Counted from the first letter of the stretch, positions 8,611 to 17,171 are shown. The stretch: 44,793 nt of DNA from Belliella calami (GCF_022549695.1 NZ_JAKZGS010000026.1:1-44793), one strand, 5' to 3'. The notes: generated from the sequence alone by a model not told the origin. Translations and numbers: made by a program.

Positions 8611-10005
8611 TTAAGACTTCACAACGGGTTCGTTATCACCTGTCCATTCTTGAAATCCTCCTGCGTATATCAAAACATTTTTAAAGCCATTTTTAGCTAA
8701 CACGGACTCGGCTATTGATGCTCTGGCTCCACTTTGACAATGGATGACTGTTTTTTTATTCTTATCCACTCGTCCAAGATTGTCTGTAATCGTTCCCAAG
8801 AATAAGTTTTCTACGCCTTTGATATGACCATTTTTATATTCAGACACATTTCGTACGTCAAAGAACTGTGTATCTTCCTTCTTGAGGTATGATTTGAATT
8901 CCTCTTTCGAAATTATTTCGGAAGTTTCCAGTTCGGTTTGAGCTATATTAATATCAGCTATGTAGCCAATTACATCATCTAGGCCTATTCTCATGAGCTT
9001 TCTTGTCAAATCCTCCATTTTTTCGGACTCTGATACTAAGATAAATGGTGTGTCATAGCTAATGAGCCATCCTGCCCAGTTTGGAAAAGATTTGTTTCCT
9101 TCTATGTGAATGCTGTTTGGCAAGTGCCCTTTTGCAAATTCTTCCCTACTTCTTGTATCTATGATTGGTAAATTGTTTTCCAAAGCTGATTTTATAGCTT
9201 CAGTTGATAAGGACTTATGCTGTGGCACAGTAGTGATCAGTTTTCTTTCTACTTTGTTTAGCTTTTTCATCATCGAAAAATACTTTGGAGCCTCTGGCTG
9301 TCCATCGAGAAGTGTATTTACAAAAGCCTCTTTATCTTCTCCAAATTGGAATGCCCAGTTTCTTATCAATTCATAGCCTACAGTGCTATTTGGTACGGAT
9401 CCCAAGGATTTTCCGCAAGCAGAACCAGCTCCATGGCCAGGCCATACCTGTACATATTCAGGCTGATTGCTAAACAATGGCAGTGACTTAAACATGTCCT
9501 CTGCACCTTGTAGCTGCGATCCCTTTTTGCCTGCCGATTTTTCCAAAAGATCTGGTCTTCCCACATCTCCCACGAAAACAAAATCACCTGTAAATAGCAT
9601 TACAGGTTTGTCTGATGCAGGATGGTCTGTCAAAAGGAAACTGATACTTTCTGGTGTATGTCCAGGTGTGTGAATTACTTTTAGTGTCACATTGCCAACC
9701 TTTATGGTATCGCCATTTTTGACTCCCTCGTGCGCAAATTCATATTGCCAATCTTCACCACCTTCGTCCGAAAGGAACATTTTGGCTCCTGTCACCTCTG
9801 CCAATTCTCTTGTTCCAGCGAGAAAATCAGCATGGATGTGTGTTTCAGCTATGTGCGTGATTTTTAAGTTGTTTTGTTTTGCTATTTCAAGGTAAGTGTC
9901 AATATCCCTTTTTGGATCGATTACAATGGATTCCCCCGTCTTTTGACAGCCAATTATATAACTAGCTTGTGCTAGGGTTTTATCATATACATGTTCGAAA
10001 AACAT
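8611..10005 (-). CDS. MBL-fold persulfide dioxygenase fused to two rhodanese domains (CstB-like)
   Basis: This 464-residue cytoplasmic fusion has an N-terminal metallo-beta-lactamase domain of the ETHE1 persulfide dioxygenase type (residues 1-255). The metal motif THIHAD is at 55-60, HTPGHT at 112-117 (His112, His116), FTGD at 138-141 and WPGHG at 188-192. A first rhodanese-like domain (about 265-355) has DTRSREEF but no cysteine at the active-site loop, which reads ILVSESEKM. The second (about 365-464) has the catalytic loop HCQSGARAS with Cys423. This architecture is that of CstB, which oxidises low-molecular-weight persulfide to sulfite and makes thiosulfate. It therefore connects SQR (source of persulfide) with TauE and YeeE/YedE (movement of sulfite and thiosulfate). 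Confidence 0.9.
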   Translation of the reverse strand: MFFEHVYDKTLAQASYIIGCQKTGESIVIDPKRDIDTYLEIAKQNNLKITHIAETHIHADFLAGTRELAEVTGAKMFLSDEGGEDWQYEFAHEGVKNGDTIKVGNVTLKVIHTPGHTPESISFLLTDHPASDKPVMLFTGDFVFVGDVGRPDLLEKSAGKKGSQLQGAEDMFKSLPLFSNQPEYVQVWPGHGAGSACGKSLGSVPNSTVGYELIRNWAFQFGEDKEAFVNTLLDGQPEAPKYFSMMKKLNKVERKLITTVPQHKSLSTEAIKSALENNLPIIDTRSREEFAKGHLPNSIHIEGNKSFPNWAGWLISYDTPFILVSESEKMEDLTRKLMRIGLDDVIGYIADINIAQTELETSEIISKEEFKSYLKKEDTQFFDVRNVSEYKNGHIKGVENLFLGTITDNLGRVDKNKKTVIHCQSGARASIAESVLAKNGFKNVLIYAGGFQEWTGDNEPVVKS

Positions 10006-10376
10006 AAGCTTCTTTGGTTTTAAATTAGTATTTTAAAATTACTACATACAAAATTCGTAATCCGTGACATTGGTTACATTAAAGTCAATGAAACTAAAAT
10101 TATTTTTGGACAAAAACTATCGGTAGAAGTTACTGACTAAGCTTGATTGGGTAAATTGCCTAACTTGCATTACGATTTTGAATTGATACGTTTTATCCTA
10201 AAAGGCTGCCAATTCTGTTCCATAAATGTCTTTGGATAGTTTTCTACTTCCTCAGATACCAAATTGATGCCCTATCCATTAGCTTGGATATGTCCTTCTC
10301 TATAGATAAAAATAATCCTTCAGGAAAAAATTTAAAACATATTAATACCATTCATTCAAAAGTTTTTCTGCTTAGA
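10006..10376. other. Intergenic region, 371 bp
   Basis: Lies between the start of the MBL-rhodanese gene and the end of the porin gene. The portion just above 10005 must hold the MBL-rhodanese promoter. No terminator for the porin operon and no credible reading frame were found. Confidence 0.45.
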
Positions 10377-11786
10377 TTAAAACTTATAATCTACTATCAA
10401 ATTAATGTTCCACATATCAACTCTATTGATTCTAAATTGATCAGGAACAGTATTTGGATTTTTTGCGATTTTATTTACCAATAATAATCTTAGTTCCAAT
10501 CCTTCGAGATCATCTTTGAAACTATGGGCCAATTCTCCCATTATGTGAAAATAGGAGGGAACCCCGTATTTATTCAAATTAATATTTGAAATGTCAGGAT
10601 TTGAAACTGTACTTGCTCCAAAGGAACCCTTCCAAGAACTTATTTCTGGTTTCCAGTTGTACCATGCTGTAAGCGCCATTACTCCACCGTTGCCTTCAAA
10701 TCTTTCCCTAGGTAAGCTGGCATAGAATCTTTCTCGCCCCCATTCCCGTGGAAATAGGAACCTGCCTCTATCAGAAATCCCCAAATAGTTTAGACTGAAT
10801 GATCTGCTCCCACGATGCAATCCAATTTTTCCTCCCACACCATATGTGTTTTCTTTTTTGAGCATATATGCCATTGCTGGGTTTTCATTGCCACCATGAT
10901 TCAGTGGTGTCTGATAGAATGCTTGAATTCCTAAATCCAAATTGAAACCTGGGAAAACTATGCTCACATCACTTTGGCTAAAAACTGTGTTGAACACATT
11001 TTCTGAATAGTAATTCCAGAGTTGGTAGCTTCCAAAATTGTGGTTTTTTTTGATCCCAGCCATTGCTATCCCTTTGCTTTCGATATTGTCTTTGTACGCT
11101 AAGGGTTCCCCCAGTGGATTTCTTCCAAAAGGATAGACACCAAATGAGTTTTCTATAGAATACCAATCGACTGTTCCCCGCATCGTAACATGGCTCAACA
11201 ACCCTGCAAAAAGTTGCCAATCATTGCTTTCAAATTGAAAAGTTAGCCCGCTGAAAGTATTAGGTCGCATTCGGTTGTCCTGTTCATTGAGCAATGGGGA
11301 ATTAATTCGTTGTCTGCCAAATACCAATTCAAAACCTTTGTGTTCATAAGAAAGGTATAGATGTTCCAACCTGTCTAAATCACGGGTATTTTCGAAATCG
11401 TTCATGTCATATAGCAGGATTTCATATCGGTTGACATTCCCTGTGCTGGGGTCGGGAATCCTGATATTTTGTTCATGTAATTGAAAAACAAAAAAACCAC
11501 TGAAACCAAAATGAAATCCCTTGTAAGAAGGGGAGGAGTAACCCAAACCGCCACCAAAAGCCAAAGTCGAGTAATCCAAAAGTAGACCTCGATTTTGGGT
11601 ATTCATATAAAATGATCTGATATGCATTTCAGTTTCACCCTCTCTTAACCAGTCCCCCAGTGACTTACTTGAACTGATGGTGCTGTCCTTGTGTACATGT
11701 TTTTGTTGTGCATAAACTGAAGAGCCAAAGACGATAAAAATCATAAACAATAAATTTTTCACTCGAATAAGTTTTTCAAAGCTCAT
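10377..11786 (-). CDS. Outer-membrane beta-barrel porin (OprD-like), function unknown
   Basis: The start is placed at ATG 11786, not at the longer in-frame start at 11873, because MSFEKLIRVKNLLFMIF...VYA-Q is a good signal peptide and the upstream residues are not. The 469-residue product has a charged N-terminal segment after cleavage. It then shows the alternating aromatic/polar pattern of a porin-type barrel (for example LEHLYLSYEHKGFELVFGRQ and SLNYLGISDRGRFLF) and ends in NLIVDYKF with a terminal Phe, the usual Bam signal. The general plan resembles OprD/alginate-export type porins. It is the last gene of the minus-strand set DoxX-DsrE-SoxB-like-porin, with a 138-bp gap before it, so it may admit a sulfur compound; that is inference. 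Confidence 0.7.
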   Translation of the reverse strand: MSFEKLIRVKNLLFMIFIVFGSSVYAQQKHVHKDSTISSSKSLGDWLREGETEMHIRSFYMNTQNRGLLLDYSTLAFGGGLGYSSPSYKGFHFGFSGFFVFQLHEQNIRIPDPSTGNVNRYEILLYDMNDFENTRDLDRLEHLYLSYEHKGFELVFGRQRINSPLLNEQDNRMRPNTFSGLTFQFESNDWQLFAGLLSHVTMRGTVDWYSIENSFGVYPFGRNPLGEPLAYKDNIESKGIAMAGIKKNHNFGSYQLWNYYSENVFNTVFSQSDVSIVFPGFNLDLGIQAFYQTPLNHGGNENPAMAYMLKKENTYGVGGKIGLHRGSRSFSLNYLGISDRGRFLFPREWGRERFYASLPRERFEGNGGVMALTAWYNWKPEISSWKGSFGASTVSNPDISNINLNKYGVPSYFHIMGELAHSFKDDLEGLELRLLLVNKIAKNPNTVPDQFRINRVDMWNINLIVDYKF

Positions 11787-11924
11787 AATAGTATATAGGC
11801 TGGAAGTGTTTTTGTCATGATGCAAAAGTAAGTCTGACTTTTCGACCAAAAAGTAATTTAAGTCACAGATCATTGTTGTTAAGATGATTGTGTGACAAAA
11901 TCACGATTGAGTAAATGTATGTTG

Positions 11925-13538
11925 TTATCTAAACTTGTAATTACCCTCCTCCATTTGAGAGAATGCATTGGTACCTAAGTCAACAGCAACCGAACGACCA
12001 TCCAACGTAGGGTTCACAATCTTTTTCTCTTTCAGGTACTCAGAAACTGCATCATGTAAGCTGTAGTCTTGGATGCTCACCTCAGTAGCATCTTTGAGCC
12101 TACACATGGTAGATATTGGCTCCCCAGTTCGATTACAAGAAGCCATTTTATAGACTTTGTCTAATTCAAGCGGTTCACCCTGAATAGTAATTGCCATTAT
12201 TCGGTTTCCTTTTTCTTTGGAACTGTCGAATTGCATCGTCAAACCTGAAAACCGAACCAACCAACCACCGAACCTTTCTTGATAATCTGTCGCAAAGACA
12301 TTGTTAATTTCATTTTCCAACCAATCTTTCACTTGATGACCTGTTACTTTTCCGATTTTCATATGCTCATCAACAGGTAGCATCCGCCACAAATCCCCTT
12401 TGGTTATTGCTGCCTTTCCACTGGTATCAGGCACTATAGGTACGCCAAACCTAAACCCATTTGATGTTGCGAAATCTACTCCCGTTTTCCAAAGTAGAGC
12501 ATCAGTTATAAAATTATCCATAGGGTTTTCTACTACTAAATATCTGTAGATAGGTTTTGAAGTAAATCCTAAGATAGTTTGCATTTCTTCTTCATAGGGT
12601 GCTAGTTCATGGTCTATAATCTCCTGAAGTGAAGTGTCCTCAGGATATTTTTCAGGTGAAACATCCAATAATTCATAATTGTATCCGATCATTTTTTTAT
12701 CCTTAATTTCTAGATCAAGCTTTCCCAAAAAAGATCCAAATGCACCAGGTTCTACTACCTTGGTATATTTCCCTTCAATTGGTTTTCGGATACGTTCGTG
12801 TGTATCATTTCCCAAAATAAAATCAACACCTTTCACAGCAGGGTTGTCTGCCAGCAAAAGTTGCTTCGATATTCCCAAATGGGTGACCAAGAAAAGGATG
12901 TCGACCTTTTCTTCGTTTTTAACTTTTGTTACCAAAGATTTGAGGTTTTGCTCTACTGGGGTAAACTTCATACTCTTACTATACCCCGGGTTTTGTCTTT
13001 CTGGAATTTCGGGATCATTATAAGCGATGAATCCTATCCTTACCCCCTTGATTGTCTTGACCCAATAGGGAGGAAAGAGTGTAGATTGATCTTGCTCATC
13101 AAACATATTGGCAGCTATGACTTGCGTTTGGTAACTATTCATGATATTCAACATCACTTCTTTGCCATAGATTACTTCCCAGTTTCCAGGTATAAGCAAA
13201 TCATAATTCATAGCTTTGACAATAGATGGGAAAATATTGCCTTTGGAACGAACACTCGCTCCACTACCTTGGATAAAATCCCCGCCATCAATCAATAAAG
13301 TTCCCATAGGGTTTTCTTTCTTTATTTCATCAACCATGCTTTTGATAGTTGCCAAACCACCAGCATTTCTGAATATAATGCTGTCATTTTCTACATAAAG
13401 TTCACTGTGAGGATTTAGGTATGCATGAATATCCGCTGTTTGCAATACAGTGATAATTTCAATATCAGTAGACTGATGTTCTTTGGTGTTTATTGTTGCT
13501 GACAATATTGCAATTATTGCGATAATTAGATTTTCCAT
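11925..13538 (-). CDS. SoxB-like periplasmic metallophosphoesterase / 5'-nucleotidase-family hydrolase
   Basis: This 537-residue protein has a short hydrophobic N-terminus (residues 1-14) that may be a signal peptide. Its metallophosphoesterase domain shows TADIHAY (Asp36, His38), DGGDF (84-88), GNWE (118-121), VTHLG (His220) and GNDTHE (243-248). Its 5'-nucleotidase C-terminal domain includes a GGWLVRFSG segment at 424-432. Ordinary UshA-type enzymes have GNHE; GNWE followed by VIYG recalls the GHWEFTYG motif of SoxB, and the GG-x-x-VR-x-x-G segment also recalls SoxB. SoxB is a di-manganese thiosulfohydrolase that frees sulfate from SoxYZ, yet no SoxYZ or SoxAX is in the window. The gene starts 7 bases after the exported DsrE-like gene. 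A nucleotidase role is the main alternative. Confidence 0.72.
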   Translation of the reverse strand: MENLIIAIIAILSATINTKEHQSTDIEIITVLQTADIHAYLNPHSELYVENDSIIFRNAGGLATIKSMVDEIKKENPMGTLLIDGGDFIQGSGASVRSKGNIFPSIVKAMNYDLLIPGNWEVIYGKEVMLNIMNSYQTQVIAANMFDEQDQSTLFPPYWVKTIKGVRIGFIAYNDPEIPERQNPGYSKSMKFTPVEQNLKSLVTKVKNEEKVDILFLVTHLGISKQLLLADNPAVKGVDFILGNDTHERIRKPIEGKYTKVVEPGAFGSFLGKLDLEIKDKKMIGYNYELLDVSPEKYPEDTSLQEIIDHELAPYEEEMQTILGFTSKPIYRYLVVENPMDNFITDALLWKTGVDFATSNGFRFGVPIVPDTSGKAAITKGDLWRMLPVDEHMKIGKVTGHQVKDWLENEINNVFATDYQERFGGWLVRFSGLTMQFDSSKEKGNRIMAITIQGEPLELDKVYKMASCNRTGEPISTMCRLKDATEVSIQDYSLHDAVSEYLKEKKIVNPTLDGRSVAVDLGTNAFSQMEEGNYKFR

Positions 13539-13545
13539 AGTTTTC

Positions 13546-13989
13546 TTAAAGTATGATTGTGTTATATCCCTGTTCCTGTAATCCGAACATGTATGTCAAG
13601 CCATTTTCTACTTGTGGAATTTCAGGAGATATTTGACTTTTATTGATATTCAACTGTTTGATTGATAATCGGCAAATAATAATTTTGAGTCCCATATCAC
13701 TTTGAGTCTGTATAATAAAATTTTGCAGGATTTTGTCCTTTGCTATATCCTTTACCAACTCACCGCAAGTCACAATTTGAAAATCAATGTTTGGAATTTT
13801 TTCTTTTAATTCTTTTGCTGTCTGAATGGCTGCCTTGAGGTGCTGAACTTTCATTACCATCATGGCATAGTCGCCACGCTTATTGATGGACTGTTCGTTT
13901 TTTTGTAATGAATCTGAATTTTGGGCCTGAACCTTAAAAGTCAAAGTGAATGCAAAAACAATCAATGTTATTTTTATGTAATGTTTCAT
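13546..13989 (-). CDS. Exported DsrE/DsrF-family protein
   Basis: A 147-residue protein with a signal peptide (hydrophobic TLIVFAFTLTF, cleavage after VQA-Q) and a single DsrE-like domain. The family pattern includes the parallel beta-alpha start YAMMVMKVQHLKAAIQTA, a cysteine in IVTCGELVKDI and a second in LKIIICRLSIKQLNI, and the end ENGLTYMFGLQEQGYNTI. DsrE-family proteins bind and relay sulfur as cysteine persulfides, usually in the cytoplasm; the signal peptide makes this one periplasmic. It lies 7 bases upstream of the SoxB-like gene and was surely transcribed with it. It is a plausible sulfur carrier for that enzyme, although carrier function is not proven for exported members. Confidence 0.8.
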   Translation of the reverse strand: MKHYIKITLIVFAFTLTFKVQAQNSDSLQKNEQSINKRGDYAMMVMKVQHLKAAIQTAKELKEKIPNIDFQIVTCGELVKDIAKDKILQNFIIQTQSDMGLKIIICRLSIKQLNINKSQISPEIPQVENGLTYMFGLQEQGYNTIIL

Positions 13990-14092
13990 ATTTTTAGATA
14001 TAAATATTGGTTTTAATTAAATCACATGTAATTAGATGTGATATTTGGATTCATTTTTTAACAAGGAATATGGTAATAGAGGTTATTTTAAC

Positions 14093-14500
14093 CTATTTGG
14101 TATACACGCTGTAAACCTTTGGATTATTGATCATAAAAAATAGAAGACCACCAAAAAGAGCAATGTTTTTCCAAAGTGGTCCATGCCCGATACCACTTCC
14201 GGTTTGGATGGTGATGGTGATTGGGATCAGAATGAGAAATAATAGGGTTGCCGACCATCTATTGAATATTCCAAGCAATAAGCCTAATCCGCCTAGTATC
14301 AATCCATACCCTGAACTAAGAGCAAGAAAATAGCTGTTTCCAAATAAACTGGCAAACTCACCAAATGGGGCTGATTGGATACGTTCGACAACATTTGCAG
14401 GCGATACCAAATGGTGAGTGCCAGCGGTAATGAATATGCCACTCAGACATATGCGTAAAACAAGAACGGAAATACCGCTCACGACATAGTTTTTGTTCAT
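14093..14500 (-). CDS. DoxX-family inner-membrane protein
   Basis: A 135-residue protein with four predicted membrane helices. It matches the DoxX/DoxD superfamily in layout: an N-terminal helix with RICLSGIFITAGTHHLVSP, the amphipathic segment VERIQSAPFGEFAS, a glycine-rich second helix (GLILGGLGLLLGIFNRWSA) and GHGPLWKNIALFGGLLFF. DoxD/DoxA form a thiosulfate:quinone oxidoreductase in Acidianus, but most DoxX relatives have no known reaction. Its place 103 bases upstream of the exported DsrE gene, in the same direction, makes a role in sulfur electron transfer attractive. That is inference from neighbours only. Confidence 0.75.
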   Translation of the reverse strand: MNKNYVVSGISVLVLRICLSGIFITAGTHHLVSPANVVERIQSAPFGEFASLFGNSYFLALSSGYGLILGGLGLLLGIFNRWSATLLFLILIPITITIQTGSGIGHGPLWKNIALFGGLLFFMINNPKVYSVYTK

Positions 14501-14549
14501 TTTTTGATTTTTGAAATGATAAAGTACACTTAAACACAGCGTGTATTTA

Positions 14550-14900
14550 TCAAATCAGAAATCGGCCGTGACGTAAGTATGGCGGGATTTTTTGATGAAA
14601 TCCTAGAAATTTAAATTTGGAATATTTGGAAAATACCCCAGGTACAATTGGGAAAGAATCAAAAAGTGTAAGAAAGTTTCTTGATTTGGTTATCGATTTA
14701 CTCTCTTCAGACTTTTGTTTTGAAGTTGGATTAAGTTGATAAAAGCTTTGACAGCTTGTTTTTGGATTTTGAGAAATAGAATGGCTGCTTTTTTCGACGA
14801 AAATACTTTTCACGTTCTTTTTAATAGAACAGGGTATTACCAGCAGAATGGTTAATACAGCTACTATATAAATGTTGTATTTGGATTGGCTTAGAACCAT
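14550..14900 (-). CDS. Small hypothetical protein with an N-terminal membrane segment
   Basis: A 116-residue frame starting with a membrane helix (YIVAVLTILLVIPCSI, residues 11-26) with a cysteine at its end. It continues into a basic, serine-rich region and closes with KIPPYLRHGRFLI. It is not recognised. The position immediately upstream of the DoxX gene on the same strand (49 bases apart) suggests it could be the first gene of that set. The low-complexity middle and lack of any known domain mean that a spurious frame cannot be ruled out. Confidence 0.45.
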   Translation of the reverse strand: MVLSQSKYNIYIVAVLTILLVIPCSIKKNVKSIFVEKSSHSISQNPKTSCQSFYQLNPTSKQKSEESKSITKSRNFLTLFDSFPIVPGVFSKYSKFKFLGFHQKIPPYLRHGRFLI

Positions 14901-15685
14901 GATGACAAAATTATCCCAATAATATAAATTGATTGGTGACTAATGTCACAGGGTATTCAAAATTTGAAAATTGCTTTTAAGAAAGCTTAGATTACTCAGT
15001 TTTTTTTAAATTTTAGCTACTCTCGAATTTCTCTGTTCAGTTGTGATAGATTGATTTTAAGGTTTCTTCTTATAGTATGGTTATTAGTGTGGTATCGGGA
15101 TGCTAATTTCTCACTAAGTATTTTTTATTTGTAGAAAAGGGGATGGAAGAATGGCTGTTTTTCGTAGTTGAAATGGAAAAGCTAAAGTCCAATCACAGCT
15201 GCAATTTTCGTGAACCATCCATTCTCAAATATTAATTAATGATTTTACGCTTCTACGTAAGTAGCTAATATTTCATATTTGGTTGCTTGCTTATATGCAA
15301 TATCCAAGAGTATCTAAAATCAATAATTATCAGATCTAAGCTAATTTAGTTTTTTTTAATTTTGAGGCAGATTTCCGTATATCCATGTATTAATTCTAAA
15401 CTTAACTTCCAAAAATGACTTGATTTCCAAAAACTAATTTAAAACTTCATTTTTTCACTGCTTAATTTAACTCACTTTAGTTCGTTTGAGTAAGCATTCA
15501 ATAATGCCATTGAAAGCTTTTATCAGATAAATTCATGAATTAATTTGCAAAAAATGGGAAGGTTACAAACATTTATTCCTCTACAAACATTTTTGGTTTT
15601 TATTTTTATTGACATAAAAAATATCTAACTAGCTTTGGGGAATCATGAAAGTAGATAATTAATCCTGTGTAGTTTTTTATAAGGA
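14901..15685. other. Intergenic region, 785 bp, between divergent sulfur and inositol blocks
   Basis: The longest gene-free stretch. It must hold the promoters of the minus-strand sulfur set and of the plus-strand LacI gene. It is AT-rich with short T-runs. No reading frame, tRNA-like fold, strong hairpin or copy of the ATGCAAACCTTTGCAT operator was seen, so there is no sign that this LacI regulator controls its own gene. Confidence 0.5.
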
Positions 15686-16714
15686 ATGAAGAAAGATCAA
15701 GTTACAATCACTGACTTAGCAAGAGAATTGAACGTTTCTCCATCTACTGTATCAAGGGCCTTGAACAACAGTCCTTTTATTAGTGAAGAAAGAAAGAAAG
15801 TGATTTTGGAGCTTGCAAAAAAAATGAACTACAGCCCAAATCAGCTAGCACTGAGTCTTCTGAATAAAAGGACAAAGATTCTTGGGGTTGTTGTTCCTGA
15901 AATTACCAGTTACTATTTTTCGACAGCCATCAATGGAATTCAAGATAAAGTGGGAAGTAGTGGCTACAAGTTGATGATCAGTCAGTCCAACGAATCTTTT
16001 GAAGAGGAAATCAGGTTGATGGAAGCGATGGCCCTAGTTAGGGTAGATGGATTTTTGATTTCCCCATCTTCGAATACGTTGAATTACGACCATTTTGAAA
16101 AAATTAAAGACTCAGGTTTTCCATTAGTAATTTTTGATAGGGATTGTGTAGGGCTTGAAGCTGACAAAGTGGTTGTAGATGATTACTCAGGTGCATTTCA
16201 AGCAGTAGAATATCTTATTCAAACAGGTTGCCAGCGAATTGCTCATATTACAGGTTCTACCAATCTTTCCACCACACAACATAGAAGAAAAGGATATTTG
16301 GATGCATTGCAAAATAACAATTTTCCAATTTTAGAGGACTTGATTGTGATTGGAGATGATTCTTCCTCGGAAAGTGGTGTTGCTTGCATGCAAAAACTTT
16401 TGGATCTTCGGCAGATTCCAGATGCAGTTTTTTGTTACAATGATGCCATTGCCATTGGTGCAATGTCGGTGATTCGGGAAAGAGGAATCGAAATCCCTGA
16501 TCAAATCTCTCTGGTAGGATTCGACGATGAACCCTATAGCTCATACTTCAAGCCATCACTTACATCGGTTTGGCAACCCATCTACGATCTTGGTCTTTTA
16601 TCTGCAAAAATCCTTTTAGACAACCTTGAAATGGAAAAAGAGAATCCCAACTACCGCTTTGAAGTCCTCAAACCAGAATTGGTAATCAGAGAGTCTTCAA
16701 GGAAAATTATTTGA
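15686..16714 (+). CDS. LacI-family transcriptional regulator, likely of the inositol operon
   Basis: A 342-residue repressor-type protein. The N-terminal helix-turn-helix (ITDLARELNVSPSTVSRALNN, starting near residue 8) and hinge (YSPNQLALSLLNKRT) are followed by a periplasmic-binding-protein fold from about residue 60 (LGVVVPEITSYYFSTAINGI) to the end (PELVIRESS). It stands 531 bases upstream of the iol operon in the same direction. An identical 16-bp palindrome of LacI type occurs before iolJ and before susC, which makes this protein the best candidate to bind both. The inducer is unknown; inositol or an intermediate is expected from context. Confidence 0.9.
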   Translation: MKKDQVTITDLARELNVSPSTVSRALNNSPFISEERKKVILELAKKMNYSPNQLALSLLNKRTKILGVVVPEITSYYFSTAINGIQDKVGSSGYKLMISQSNESFEEEIRLMEAMALVRVDGFLISPSSNTLNYDHFEKIKDSGFPLVIFDRDCVGLEADKVVVDDYSGAFQAVEYLIQTGCQRIAHITGSTNLSTTQHRRKGYLDALQNNNFPILEDLIVIGDDSSSESGVACMQKLLDLRQIPDAVFCYNDAIAIGAMSVIRERGIEIPDQISLVGFDDEPYSSYFKPSLTSVWQPIYDLGLLSAKILLDNLEMEKENPNYRFEVLKPELVIRESSRKII

Positions 16715-16800
16715 TAAGAAAAGTGAAGTTCTAGAACTGAGATTTGAGACAAGTAAGATGTAATACGAGATGAAAACCACGAAGTGCCTATACCCTGCCA

Positions 16801-16970
16801 ATAACTATCGGCACGGGAGGTTAAACTTTAAATAGCCCAGGGTCGCTACCCGGGGATTAATGATGATCCAGAAAACACAACCCCGAAGGGGTTAAACCTT
16901 CAATAACCCCGTATGAAATGCGGGGAATAACGAGGATGATTAAGAGCAACAACCCCGAAGCGGGTTGAAC
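16801..16970. repeat. GC-rich hairpin repeat, about three degenerate units
   Basis: Units built on AACCCCGAAGGGGTTAAAC (from about 16878) and AACCCCGAAGCGGGTTGAAC (from about 16950), with a more worn first unit near 16801-16860. Each is followed by a second inverted pair such as CCCCGTATGAAATGCGGGG (16907-16925). Each unit can fold into two hairpins. Repeats of this look are widespread between genes in Bacteroidota; here they sit after the LacI gene and may stop or stabilise its transcript. Confidence 0.65.
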
Positions 16971-17014
16971 TCTACTATTTGTAAGAAAAAGTGTCAAGTA
17001 ATTTCAGGACGGAA

Positions 17015-17066
17015 CACTTTCAATTTTTTGCAAGAAACTCCACTTTCAATTTTTTGCAAGAAACTC
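17015..17066. repeat. Perfect 26-bp tandem duplication
   Basis: Bases 17015-17040 are repeated exactly at 17041-17066, and the next bases (CACTTGCAA) start a third, decayed copy. The unit begins CACTTTCAAT and ends AAGAAACTC. It lies 90 bases upstream of the operator, is a good candidate for slippage-driven length variation, and has no visible regulatory motif. Confidence 0.85.
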
Positions 17067-17155
17067 CACTTGCAATAGCGAACCTATCACCTTCCTTTCC
17101 AATTTTCCAATATTCATAATATAATACTTAATTTATAGGAAATAAACTTTTGTTT

Positions 17156-17171
17156 ATGCAAACCTTTGCAT
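17156..17171. promoter_or_regulatory. LacI-family operator upstream of iolJ
   Basis: ATGCAAACCTTTGCAT is palindromic with 7-bp arms (ATGCAAA/TTTGCAT) around a central CC, the usual shape of a LacI-family site. The identical 16 bases occur at 27278-27293 before susC and nowhere else that I could find. It lies 75 bases before the iolJ start, between possible -33 and -7 elements, a position that would allow repression. Confidence 0.75.

Noticed and set aside
10377-11873. The longer start of the porin at 11873
   Set aside because: It would put 29 polar residues before a good signal peptide; the ATG at 11786 gives a normal exported protein.
12679-13298. Long plus-strand frames (114 and 166 residues) opposite the SoxB-like gene
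   Set aside because: They are antisense to a gene with clear catalytic motifs and have cysteine/serine/proline-rich, non-protein-like composition.
17156-17171. ATGCAAACCTTTGCAT as a site for a global regulator such as a Crp-like protein
   Set aside because: The centre and arm spacing do not fit a TGTGA-N6-TCACA pattern, the site occurs only at the two inositol-linked places, and a LacI gene is adjacent.
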